From: Apus apus
Lineage: Eukaryota > Chordata > Aves > Apodiformes > Apodidae
Reading direction: 5' to 3'
Length of the DNA stretch: 64,000 nt
Assembly: GCF_020740795.1 (NCBI RefSeq)
Contig: NC_067291.1
Location: forward strand, 21,321,397-21,385,396
Shown: positions 12,401 to 20,960 of the stretch, piece by piece
Layout: each line of letters starts with the position of its first letter
Position numbering within the stretch: the first letter of the stretch is position 1
Notes under the pieces: generated by a model
What the model was told of the DNA's origin: nothing
Seen by the model: only the letters and a program-made list of their open reading frames with translations
Databases searched by the model: none
Made by a program: the position numbers and the translations under genes

Positions 12401-15400
12401 ATAAATGTATTTTGAAACACCAGGAGCACAGCCAAGACGCGCTGCCCGCAGCACCCGGGAAAAAGCCGCTCTTTGTCAGCGAGGATGGGGCTGCGAAACG
12501 CTCCGAGGGGAAATCCTGCCGGATAAACACTGGGAGTCAGATCAACCAAAAACCACCGGGGACCGGGAGGCTGCAGGTCCGAGCCTGAGGCGGGCGCCTT
12601 GGGAACACCCCTCACCTGGGGACAGGGGCGGATGAGCAAGGCTTTAGCTGGACGGGCACCGGGCTGCCTGCACCCCTGCCTGGGCGGGCAGTGAGCCCCC
12701 CTGGGCACTAAACAACACCCGGCTGGGGCGGGGGCTGGTGGCCGGGCAGAGCCGCGTCCCCGGCGCTGGCACCGGGCGGCTCCGGGGGTGTCGGGTGGCA
12801 GGGCTGGCGCAGGGCTATATTTAGCCTCCCTTGACATTTACCGAACTGGTGCTAATTGTGCGGGGCGGCAGCCGGCGCGGCTGGGGCTGGTGCTGCTCCT
12901 CTGCTTCCCTGCAGTCTCCTAGGAAACAGGTACCACGCTGCAGTGCCGGATGCTGCCCGGAATAACGGGGCTAAAAACGAAACCCACTGGGAAAAGCTCA
13001 TCCTGACATTATCCGTGCCTCTGTTAGGTTTAACAAGGGATCTGAATTAATGGGTATCTTGGTAAAAAAAACCAAAACAAACCCACCCTGCAGCAGCCAC
13101 TCGCTCCCCAGTGTGCAGCCCTGCTCCCCAGGATGGCAGGAGCAGCAGCAGAACGCAGACCCTGCCGTGCCATAGGAACACAGATGGGTACAGCTTTCCA
13201 CACCTCCCCCAGAACAGGGCTACCCTCCCACCCCAGTCCCTCCCAGCTCTCCCCTGCCCTCCCATCCCTTCCTAATCCGAGTGCCAAGGAGAGGGACTTC
13301 CAGATGGATGCCAGAGGCTTCCAGGGGAGCTGAGGTGAAGCTGGTCGCTGCTCCCAGGCGATGCCAGTGCAGGACAGACAGACACCCATCTTCCCCCCAG
13401 TGCCCCCCGAGGTCTCACATCTCACTGGGTGACACCCCGAGAAACACCCTTGGAGCTTGCTCAGCCCTTGGCGTCCTACAGAGTGGAAGGGGGACCCTGC
13501 ACTGCCCTGGCACCCTGCAGCAGGCACAGCTCCTTCAGCCTTTGGGGAAAACAGGTTGTTCCTGTCACCTTGTGAACATGCATCTCCTTTCCTTCTGCCC
13601 AGGACCCTTTAAGTGCAGTATCTTTTAACTGCTGATCCTGCAGATGAGTTTTCTCTATGGCAAACTATGCCATCATCCACTTCCCACCCCATCCCCATCC
13701 TATTGTGGCCAGGCTGGTGTGAACTCCAGGCCAGCAGCTTGCCTCTGTCTGTGGGACATGTCTGGAGCTGCAGCAGCTCCACAGCCCTTCACTTCTCACC
13801 CCCCTTTCCTTTCCCTCCCACCCCCAAAGGCTTTTATTGGCAATGAAACATCTCTGATAGAAAATGCACCAGGAATTTCTGGTCTCTGGAACGGTGCAGC
13901 AGTCATGCCTCTGCTTTCTGCCCATCTCTTTCCATCCCTTCCTGTGCAAACAGCATGGAAACGTGCTCGTCAGATCAGCAAGGCTGGGAATCCTCCTTAA
14001 CCACCCGCTCAGGAACATCATCAGCTGTGCCAGGGCACTGCCAGGCACCCAGTGTCCCAGCCCTAGTGTCTTGGCTGCGGGATGTGGGAAAGGAGGACCT
14101 GGCACCATGCTGGGTCAGAGCTCCCAGACCTGTCCCACAGGGCTCTCTGGAGAAGCAGCACTTGGCACAGCTTTGGGGCTGGTCAGATTTTAAAACAAGG
14201 GGTAGCAGAGCCCGGGGCAGGGACCCACCCTGCCTCCCCCAGCATCAGTCCATCATGGCACCTCAAAAGCATCTTGTCAGATGGCTTCTGGCTCCTCTAA
14301 CTGAAACCCAGGACCTCCTCAAGGTTTTGCAACGGGCAGTTTTGTCTCTGCCAGCAGCAGGTCCAGACAATGTGAAGTCAGAAGCTCCCCCCAACCTGTC
14401 CCCACACAATACCCAGGGGGTGCACCGTGCTCAAAAGGAGGAAGTTATTTTATATTTGAATAACAAAACTCGCAAAACCTTTTATCTCCACCTTCTCTAA
14501 TCCTTCTCTGATAGCACAGCAACAGCCCAGGAGCACCTCCATTGCTGGGGCTGCAGCACGACAGACCCTCAGGCGGGAACAGCCGCTCCCCAGCACCGCA
14601 CTGAGAGGAGCAGGATGAGCCCCTGCCTCCAGCATCACCCCCACCAAGCCCCCCGGGGCTGCCCCTGCCCCGGACACAGCACGAACCACTGAGTTTGCTT
14701 CTTCTCACACCTGATTTAGTTCATTTTGCTGGTTTGATGACCTTTTTAACTCACTGTCACAGAGGCACATTTTCCAGCCCTAACAACTTGCCTGGACGCT
14801 CTGGATGCCGTGACCACCATGGCAGACCCACACCAGTGACAGACAGTGCCCAGCTCAGCCAGAGGGGCCACATGAGAGTGGGGGACCAAGATGGAAATAC
14901 CCCCAGCAACACTGCCCACATGGAAGTGGTGCCCACCACCTTCCCCTGCACAAAGCGGTTTCATTGAGCCACCATGGGAGCCTTTCAGCTGCTGCTCACC
15001 AAGGACCCACCTGCCCTCCATCCCCCCCATGGCCCACAGTTACATGTTCACGAGGCTGATTGTTATTGCAGCTGACATAAAGGGCAAGGGAGGGGAGTTT
15101 TCCTGCTCTGGCTGGATGAGTTGAAAAATCCACAGCCAGCAACTGTGGCAGCTTTTCACTTCCCTGACCTACATAGCGTGGGCACTCAGGGAAGACGGGA
15201 CCTGGGACTGGGATGGAGGAGCTGGGTGGCCTTGCAGGCATCCCCAAGACGGAGGCAGAGCCTGCGTGGTCCAGGCAATGCCTGCATGGTCACATGGGAT
15301 GCCTGCACCGTGGTATCACACTTAAAATGCAAGAAATCGTAGCTTCATCTGCAAATTGAGGAGTGGTTCAGGTTTTGGTTCACAAATTGTGATGTGGGAA

Positions 15401-18400
15401 AAGTAAATAAATAATCAGATGTCATGGAAAGAGCTGGGGCTTTCTGTGCTGCTGGGATGAGCTGGGTGTTGTGGAAAGCCTGGCTAAAAGTACAGGGTCT
15501 AAAGTTTAAATGTGAAGTTTATAAAAAACCCAGCAGGCTGGTTGTGATGGCAAAGACCCAAGTGTGCAAACCAAGGTGATGGGAAGATGCTGAAGAGCTT
15601 GAGCCAAGACATTTCTTAATCAAAGTGGTTCCTATAGTTAAAAAACTGTATTGAAAAATACTCTTTTGAACTCTTTAATAGCTTTTTCTTTTTTTGTTTG
15701 TTTTACAGGTGAAATTGCTTCTGGTCTTTTTGCTTTATCAGAAACCAGCCTCTACTGACTCCCAGTCTTTGGGAACCACAATATTCCAACATCTGTTTTC
15801 CTTCTTTAGCTCAGAGTTCAAATATACAAACCCACTTTTTTCTCGACCACAGCTGCCAGTGCCTCCAGCAGGATTTCCCCTGCCCCAGGGAACCTGGCTG
15901 CAGAGTTTGGACGCTGAAGCTCAAGTACCTGAGACATGGATGCTAAAGTTAACTCCAGATGTGGAAAACCCCTGGAAGGGGGTTGACAGGGGCTTGGGAC
16001 AGGCAGGTACTGATGGCTGAGCACACGATATCCTAAAGTACCCAGACCTTGTCCCCAGCCTCGGGACACACACTTTGCTTCCGTGGTGACATTCCAGGGG
16101 CAGGGATCAGTTACGCGGGATCTCAGCCTTTTGGAAAACCCATCATAGCCATTAAAACCCAGCAGCCCGGACCACCAGTGTGGACGGTGTCTTCATCATA
16201 CACACCTCACTTGGTTCACAAGCGTATCAACCACCAGTTTGCCCAGTTGGTATCATCAGCAGAGCCAGCCCTTGGTGACAGTGATGAGCACAACCTTGGC
16301 CACAGCTCCCAGCTGCAACCTGCCCAGCATCCCTGCCAGCTCGTGTCCCTTGTGCTGCTGGGGAAGAGCCCATGCCACAACTTCAGCTCCTCGGTTCACA
16401 GAACACCTCTGAAGGCCACTCTGTCCCAGCACTGCCTTATCTGGATTTACATGACAAGTTTGGGGAATACTCTTCCAGCCCGTGGCAAGGCCAGTGCAGG
16501 CAGAGGCAGGGTGTCCTGCCATCACCACCCCACACAGGTCACCCTCCATCGTCCTGTCCTTTGAACAAGCACCCTGGGAATCACCAGAAAGGCAGCAAGC
16601 GGGCAGCAGCATGCTCAGACTGACATCCTGATGTGCCAGTGGGAACCACTTCCACAACCCACTTCCCACTGGGAAACCAGAGCCACGCGTGCCCACCCAT
16701 GGAACCCCGGCCTCAGCTTTGCACCATGGGACAAAATGCATCCTTGAGTCTCCCCTGATACCATGGACAACAAATGTGACACCCATCCCTGGCAAATGCT
16801 TCAGAGACAGGGAAATAAAGCTCCAGCTCTTGGCTGTGCCTTCACAAGAGCTTTGTGGGAAAAAAGACTCACAGCTCGAGAGAGCTCCCGAGCTCCAAGT
16901 CAAGGGCTTGGCGCAGCGCTGCCTCTCGACTCCGCATCGCCTGGGCTCTCCTTGGAGCCCCAGAGGGCTGCTGGCCAAGAATAACTTCTGGCCCCAGGCT
17001 TCTGCTCTGCAAATCCGACTCAAGGCTGGATCCACAGAGCAAATCCAGCTGGGATTCCCACTGCCCAGCTCTCATGTGATGGGATGATCTCACCCCATGC
17101 TGGGGCCTTCCTGCTCCTGAGCACATGGTGCATGGTGGGTGCATCCATTGGGATCTGCCACCAGCTGTGCCCCATCATGGCCATTCCTACCTGGAGCACC
17201 CTGTGTCCTGCCCACCCTCCCTGCAGCACAGCAGGGACCTGGCCCCAGGTGGCCTCCCATGGCCCTTTCCACCGAGGGAAGGGAGACGTGACCACATGTG
17301 AGCACATCCTGAAGCACATCCCAGCATCCTCACCCTTGGGGGGCTGAGACAGCAGGTCCTGGGGGGATGGTGAAATAAAAGGGAGGGTTCACCCCCCAGC
17401 CCTGCCGGGCACTTGCCCACCCACCACTGCCCAAGCACCCCAGCACCCACAGACCTTCCCTTCCTCTGGGACACAGCCTGAAGCCACCCAGCAAAAACAT
17501 ACCTTCCAAAACAAACCAGCTTGAAGAAAATTTAATTTGGGGAAAAATGCAACTAAAACAGAAAATAAAGTTTCCAGAGGCATCAAATTCCCCTCTTTGG
17601 TGTTTCAGTTTTTCAAATACCTTTGCTCATTTCTTCTCACGTGTACACACTACAACCACACTGCATTCCCAGCAAAAATAAACACCCCGCCAAAGCAAAA
17701 TATGCTAACTTTAGAAAAAGAAAGGGTTCGGAAGACCCACCTTTTAAAATTCCTCCTTTGTGGAGAATTTGAACCCTTTCAGGCTTTGCCCCAGGGAAGA
17801 AGGAATTTAGACCTGAACCTCCTCTGCTGCAGGCAATAATGTCCTCACAGCTCTAGCTCAACTGCCTGGATAAACACCCTCAGAAAACAATTTAGTGGTG
17901 ATCGCGGGCAATGCTGGACATTTCCTCAGCACCTTCCTTCTGAAAGAAGAGCCATCGATGCTGAGCACAGCTCAGTACCAGGTGAGATCTCCCTGGTTTG
18001 CAGAACTCGGATTCTTCCTCCTGGAGCCCTGCCGGCTCTGCCCGCCACCGGCCTCGGCACAGCCCGTGCTGCAGAGCTGCACCATCAATATTCTGCTGCT
18101 TATCTCATCCGGTATGCCATTAATTAGTTTGCAAAGCAGCGGGCATTCAAGTGCTCAAGCACTTCCATTTAAATTTGTCCTAATGAATTATAGAAAATGA
18201 CGAGCCAGACGCCAAAGCTGGGGTGAGTGGGTGCAGATCCGTGGCCTGGTAAACATTTGGCGTGGCAGGATCTCCTGTGCTGCGAGAGCAGCCCCTCACT
18301 GACATGGCAGATAAACCTTCCAGGTGCGTTTTGCACTGGAGAGGGGCCCTGGCACCCTCCCCATGGTGGCTTCCTAGTGGAAAATCGTCCCTGCACCTGG

Positions 18401-20519
18401 AGTTAGGGCCCAGAGAGCAAGATGGATTTAAGCCAAGCCAGGAATGAGCAACATCAGCTATGAGGGTGCTAGCACAGGACAGCAGTGTGACCCTGTGCAG
18501 ACACAGCTCCCTCCCTGCTGGAACACAGGGGTTGCTCCAGGGCAAGGGTAGGACTGCAAGGGGACAGGGCTCTTGAAAAACAAAACAAAAAGGCTATTTT
18601 GATCTGACCAGAGCCACATTCCTGTGATCCCTACTGAGAGCAAGGAGACGTGCCCCGGAGCGGTGGTCTGCACTGCCTGGCTCTTGTGGCAGGGTTTTCT
18701 GGAGCCCCAAGCGTGTCACGATTAGCCAGAGGCAATTAAGGGGCTTATGTCCTTCCAGCCAGCCCCCAGGGCCTGTCCCACAGTCCGCAGTGCTCGCCAT
18801 CACCCCCCGAGAACCTGCTCGGGCAGAAATTATGCAAGACCTGCAGAGCTGGACCCAAAATGCTGGTGCCTCCTGCCAGCACCTAGCCTCGGCTGCCAGC
18901 GCTGGGAAAACCAGCCCTGCTCCCCCCTGCAAGGGGCTTCCCCGTGCCCCCGGCAACACTGGCACCTCCCAGGGTGTGTGGCCACACTCTACGCGTGGGG
19001 GCCAAGGGAGGGGTCAACCACAGTGGGGTCCTCACTGCGTTCAGGAGACTGAAGGTGATGCTGCCTGCCCAGACACACACCAAGCTCCAGCAAACACCAC
19101 CAGACAAACAAGCTCGAGGATGCCACTGTCACATGCCGTGCTGTTCAGTGCCACCCTGCCCCCCTGGGGAGAGAAACCCACCCCCGGGCCCGTCTGGGGC
19201 TGCCGTCCCTGCAGGAGTCACCGGGCTCCACCGCAGGGACCTCAGGTCCTCGCGTTGCTGGTTCTGAGCAGTTTCCCCCGCAGACATCAGCACCCGGCGA
19301 GGACCAGCCCTGCGGGTGGCACCGGGGGTGTCCCCGGTCCTGCTGCTCCCACCGCCCAGGGAGGGGGTGAACGGTGTATCCAGCCGGGGCCGTGACGTCC
19401 CGCGTGTGCGGGAAGGGGATGAAACCCTGGGCAGTGCCGGGTTAGTGGCTGGAACTGATGATCTTACAAGTCTTTTCCAACCAAAACCATCCAGTAACTC
19501 AATAAATCCTTGTGAAAACGAAGCCCTGGACCCACACCCCACACGCCATGCTGAGCACCCATCGCCCAGGCTGGCCACACATGGAGAGAGTTTGCCCTCC
19601 CAGCACCCTGGCAAACCCGGGGGAGGCAAACAGGGGAAGGCAAATAGGGAAGAGGGGCTCACGGGGGGCTGCGGCAGGCTGGGGAATACCGAACTCGAAG
19701 GGACCGGCCGCAGCGTGCATGGAACAACCCCAGAGGAGCCCCGGTCCCCCTCCCAGCGCCCCGTGGCTACTGCCCCGACACCGCGGCCGGGCCGCGGACA
19801 CGAGTGGGGCTCCGCTGCGCCAAGCGCGCTGCGGCCGCCGGGGGGAGCCCTGCCGCCAATTACCAGCGGCTAATTAGCCTCATAATTTGGGGTGAGGGGG
19901 CTCCGGGCAGAGCCCGACACCCCCGTAGTGTGCCTGACACCCCCGCAACGAGCTGCCCCGGGGTGCACCGGCGGCGCGGCGGGGGAACCGGCACTGCCAC
20001 CCCGGGGAGCATCTTCTCCCCCCGGCCTCAGCCCCCAGCCCCGCTCACGCGTGAGGCAGGTCCCGGGCGCCGGAGAGAGCCCCGGGGAACGGGGGAGAGT
20101 CCGCGGGGGAGCGCGGAGCCGCGGCCACGGCCACGGGTGGGGACAGGGCCGGGACAACCGCGGGGGCGATCACCGGGGCATTCCCCTCCGACAGCGGCCG
20201 GTGCAGGGGGGGGGCGACGGCCCCGCGACCCCCTCGCACCCACCTGCTTCTCCAGCGAGTCCTTGGCCGAGAGGGAGGGCTTGGGGGAGGGCGCCCGGTC
20301 GCAGACGCAGCCCTCGAGCAGGTAGAGCCCCGAGGGCCGGGAGCTGGAGTCGGTCTCGAAGTAGAAGAGCATGTTCTGCAGCAGGGCGAACCACTTGGTG
20401 TGCCATTTTGTGTTGTCGGAGCTCCGCTTGCTCAGGTAGCCCTTCCTGGCGCCGTCCTTCTTCGCCAGCAGCCCCAGGTAGGTGACGTGCCCGTCATTGA
20501 GCCGCATCCCCTTCTGCAT
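378..20519 (-). CDS. RASGRF1: RASGRF1, Ras/Rac guanine nucleotide exchange factor (3' part outside window)
   Basis: Calcium/calmodulin-regulated exchange factor that in mammals activates Ras (CDC25 domain) and Rac (DH domain) at neuronal membranes downstream of NMDA receptors. Nineteen minus-strand exons join in frame with canonical GT-AG sites to give residues 1-987 plus a split codon: PH1 about 22-129, coiled coil about 150-205, IQ about 204-230, DH about 240-426, PH2 about 456-582, REM about 635-750, then a serine-rich linker to 988. The CDC25 catalytic domain (about the last 240 residues) lies left of base 1. PH2 ([13 protein letters not shown]) and the REM start ([14 protein letters not shown]) fit RASGRF1 and not RASGRF2. 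Start chosen as [10 protein letters not shown], the family N-terminus. Synteny with ANKRD34C and TMED3 agrees. No frameshift or stop is seen in any exon. Confidence 0.97.
1075..1181 (-). CDS. RASGRF1: RASGRF1 exon 18
   Basis: Residues 916-950, [20 protein letters not shown] to HWVSKHSQ. Helical segment ([11 protein letters not shown]) just before the CDC25 domain. Acceptor in phase 1, donor in phase 0. Confidence 0.96.
1539..1709 (-). CDS. RASGRF1: RASGRF1 exon 17 (linker with PKA-type site)
   Basis: Residues 859-914. [19 protein letters not shown] and [19 protein letters not shown] are conserved linker signatures. [10 protein letters not shown] contains an RRxS consensus at S910, the position of the PKA-phosphorylated serine described in mammalian RASGRF1. 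Confidence 0.96.
2181..2306 (-). CDS. RASGRF1: RASGRF1 exon 16 (linker)
   Basis: Residues 817-857 with split S816 and D858. Acidic, low-complexity linker ([15 protein letters not shown]), then [12 protein letters not shown] with two SP/TP-type sites. Disorder is expected. Confidence 0.94.
2544..2914 (-). CDS. RASGRF1: RASGRF1 exon 15 (end of REM, regulatory linker)
   Basis: Residues 693-815, the largest exon here (371 bases). [17 protein letters not shown] closes the REM region. Proline- and serine-rich linker follows ([21 protein letters not shown]), where kinases act on this family. Translation runs through without a stop. Confidence 0.96.
3273..3521 (-). CDS. RASGRF1: RASGRF1 exon 14 (REM domain)
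   Basis: Residues 610-691 with split K609 and R692. [20 protein letters not shown] begins the Ras exchanger motif (N-terminal RasGEF) domain that braces the CDC25 domain. The exon joins exon 13 directly as MIK-SDAS. Confidence 0.97.
3955..4037 (-). CDS. RASGRF1: RASGRF1 exon 13
   Basis: Residues 582-608 plus two bases of K609. [18 protein letters not shown] connects PH2 to the REM domain. Donor AA|gtgagt. Confidence 0.96.
4292..4428 (-). CDS. RASGRF1: RASGRF1 exon 12 (end of PH2)
   Basis: Residues 537-581. [17 protein letters not shown] is followed by the C-terminal PH2 helix region [11 protein letters not shown]. The acceptor follows a good pyrimidine tract. Confidence 0.96.
5303..5366 (-). 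CDS. RASGRF1: RASGRF1 exon 11 (PH2)
   Basis: Residues 515-535 plus one base of A536. [15 protein letters not shown] continues the PH2 strands and ends in an acidic loop (ESTDED). Confidence 0.95.
6124..6284 (-). CDS. RASGRF1: RASGRF1 exon 10 (PH2)
   Basis: Residues 462-514. [13 protein letters not shown] opens PH2; [17 protein letters not shown] gives its central strands. This exon separates RASGRF1 from RASGRF2 most clearly. Confidence 0.97.
6710..6828 (-). CDS. RASGRF1: RASGRF1 exon 9 (DH-PH2 linker)
   Basis: Residues 422-460 with split R421 and G461. [20 protein letters not shown] is the helix linking DH to the second PH domain. Phase fits exons 8 and 10. Confidence 0.96.
7007..7116 (-). 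CDS. RASGRF1: RASGRF1 exon 8 (end of DH domain)
   Basis: Residues 385-420 plus two bases of R421. [16 protein letters not shown] is the DH conserved region 3 helix that contacts the GTPase switch regions in this family. The exon ends in the helix KSKLEELS. Confidence 0.97.
7561..7754 (-). CDS. RASGRF1: RASGRF1 exon 7 (DH domain)
   Basis: Residues 321-384, [10 protein letters not shown] to LTYPMFQ. It supplies the central DH helices, including [11 protein letters not shown], which runs into the conserved IPRY segment of the next exon. Confidence 0.97.
8170..8249 (-). CDS. RASGRF1: RASGRF1 exon 6 (DH domain)
   Basis: Residues 294-319 with split codons at both ends (S293, A320). [18 protein letters not shown] is the middle of the DH helical bundle. 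An inverted CR1 pair lies about 70 bases upstream of this exon in the transcript. Confidence 0.96.
8321..8390 (+). mobile_element. CR1 fragment, sense arm of an inverted pair
   Basis: Sense-oriented CR1 3'-region sequence (GGTGGTGAGACCCTGG onward). It is the reverse complement, with six mismatches in 70, of bases 8416-8485, so the two can fold into a long hairpin in RASGRF1 pre-mRNA. Confidence 0.85.
8391..8640 (-). mobile_element. CR1 LINE fragment, antisense arm of an inverted pair
   Basis: Reverse-oriented CR1: AGCACCTCCAGGGATGGGGC, then the typical AAGAGTTTCTTCTTAATTCC and AAGTCCCTCCCCAGCTTTCC blocks. The element's true 3' end is missing, although CR1 copies are normally 5'-truncated. 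Confidence 0.85.
8952..9205 (-). CDS. RASGRF1: RASGRF1 exon 5 (IQ motif, start of DH domain)
   Basis: Residues 209-292 plus two bases of S293. [18 protein letters not shown] is the calmodulin-binding IQ motif. The DH (RhoGEF) domain opens at [19 protein letters not shown], whose glutamates belong to conserved region 1 of DH domains. Confidence 0.97.
9348..9420 (-). mobile_element. CR1 3'-end fragment
   Basis: Short reverse-oriented CR1 tail (AATCCCAGAG, TTGGGTGGGAAGGACCTTAA, GTTCCAACCCCTGC) in a RASGRF1 intron. Confidence 0.75.
9620..9712 (-). CDS. RASGRF1: RASGRF1 exon 4
   Basis: Residues 178-208, [11 protein letters not shown] to DIKKIKK. It ends the coiled coil, passes an acidic DDDSD stretch and starts the basic run that leads into the IQ motif. 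Phase 0 at both ends. Confidence 0.96.
11203..11350 (-). CDS. RASGRF1: RASGRF1 exon 3
   Basis: Residues 128 (split) to 177, [10 protein letters not shown] to EIERLKAE. This is the coiled-coil segment before the IQ motif, with heptad-like leucines and many charged residues. Donor GAG|gtgaag. Confidence 0.96.
12201..12307 (-). CDS. RASGRF1: RASGRF1 exon 2
   Basis: Residues 93-127 plus two bases of S128. It begins HYFTVNF and completes PH1 with the C-terminal helix around [12 protein letters not shown]. Acceptor ctccctcag|CAT, donor AG|gtataa. Confidence 0.97.
12616..12837 (-). other. Candidate alternative first exon of RASGRF1 (unproven)
   Basis: CpG-rich patch 308 bases upstream of exon 2. 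From the ATG at 12835-12837 the frame is open for 74 codons to a strong donor, CAG|GTGAGG, after base 12616. The junction is phase 0, the same as exon 1 to exon 2, so splicing to HYFTVNF would stay in frame and replace the N-terminal part of PH1. The peptide is Pro/Ala/Arg-rich with no recognised domain. Alternatively the A/T motif at 12815-12824 serves as a TATA element and the exon is noncoding. Inference only. Confidence 0.3.
12815..12824. promoter_or_regulatory. MEF2-type / TATA-like motif in a CpG-rich patch
   Basis: CTATATTTAG matches the MEF2 consensus YTAWWWWTAR exactly and on the minus strand also reads as a TATA-like element. It lies about 200 bases upstream of a strong minus-strand splice donor. 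Occupancy is unknown. Confidence 0.35.
18090..18210. promoter_or_regulatory. AT-rich intronic island, candidate enhancer
   Basis: Within RASGRF1 intron 1. It contains TTAATTAG (homeodomain type) and an inverted repeat AAGTGCTCAAGCACTT at 18149-18164, whose halves resemble NK2-type homeobox sites. Contrast with GC-rich surroundings suggests constraint; conservation was not tested. Confidence 0.3.
19432..19506 (+). mobile_element. CR1 3'-end fragment
   Basis: Sense-oriented CR1 tail (GTGGCTGGAACTGATGATCT, TCTTTTCCAACCAAAACCAT) in RASGRF1 intron 1, about 0.3 kb from the CpG island. Confidence 0.75.
20244..20519 (-). CDS. RASGRF1: RASGRF1 exon 1 (coding)
   Basis: Residues 1-92, from [10 protein letters not shown] to SLEKQ. 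It holds the first two thirds of the N-terminal PH domain ([19 protein letters not shown], then [16 protein letters not shown]), which helps membrane targeting. It ends in phase 0 at a CAG|GTGGGT donor. The initiator ATG at 20517-20519 has A at -3. Confidence 0.97.
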
Positions 20520-20542
20520 CTTGGTGGGCAACCGCCAGCTCC

Positions 20543-20548
20543 TCACAT
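20543..20548 (-). promoter_or_regulatory. Minimal start-stop uORF in the RASGRF1 5'UTR
   Basis: The minus strand reads ATGTGA, an ATG followed at once by TGA, with A at -3 (GCGACCATG). Its stop is 23 bases upstream of the RASGRF1 start codon. Start-stop elements can stall ribosomes and lower or regulate translation of the main frame; whether this one is in the mature 5'UTR depends on the transcription start. Confidence 0.55.
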
Positions 20549-20827
20549 GGTCGCCGCCGGGCGGCCGGCGGGCGGGTCCCTGGCGAGCAGCCGCAGCCCC
20601 CGCGCCCGCATCAGCGGCCCCCGGAGAGCCGGCGGCGGCTCAGGCTGGGGCTGGGGCTGGGCCCGAGCCCCGCCGCGCTGCCCGCGGACCCCTCGCCTCC
20701 CGCGGCCCCGCCGGCGGCGGCTCTGCCCGGGGAGCGGCGCGTCCCGGGGCCGCGGCTCCCGCAGACGGGCGGGTCATGTGATGCGGGAGCCGCCGGCGGC
20801 ACCGGGAGCCCGTCAGCGCCCAACCGG

Positions 20828-20887
20828 GCCGAACCGAGACGAAAGAAGCCGAGCGGAGCCGAACCGAGATAAAGGGAGCCGAGCTGA
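20828..20887. repeat. Imperfect 30-bp tandem duplication upstream of RASGRF1
   Basis: Two adjacent 30-base units beginning GCCGAACCGAGA, with five differences between them, in the promoter flank about 310-370 bases upstream of the start codon. Confidence 0.7.
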
Positions 20888-20960
20888 GCCGGCCCTATCT
20901 GGCCAGCGGCTGCGGGGGTGGCCGCGCCGTGTCCCCCGCCCCTCACCGGGCCGCGGGGTA

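Larger units (their letters stand above)
12308..20243 (-). other. RASGRF1 intron 1 (about 7.9 kb)
   Basis: The only long intron in the window. Moving away from exon 2 it holds a CpG-rich candidate alternative first exon (12,616-12,837), GC-moderate sequence with no clear feature (13-15.3 kb), AT-rich sequence (15.3-15.8 and 17.5-17.75 kb), an AT-rich island with a 7-bp-arm inverted repeat (18.09-18.21 kb), a CR1 3' end (19.43-19.5 kb), and the downstream half of the promoter CpG island (from about 19.75 kb). Confidence 0.8.
19760..20960 (-). promoter_or_regulatory. RASGRF1: RASGRF1 CpG-island promoter and first exon region
   Basis: Dense CpG sequence spans the first coding exon and its upstream flank, typical of a housekeeping-style vertebrate promoter. 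I see no TATA box in the expected place upstream of 20,519, so dispersed initiation is likely. A TCATGTGA motif at 20774-20781 fits MITF/TFE-type bHLH-zip factors. The transcription start cannot be fixed from sequence. Confidence 0.75.
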
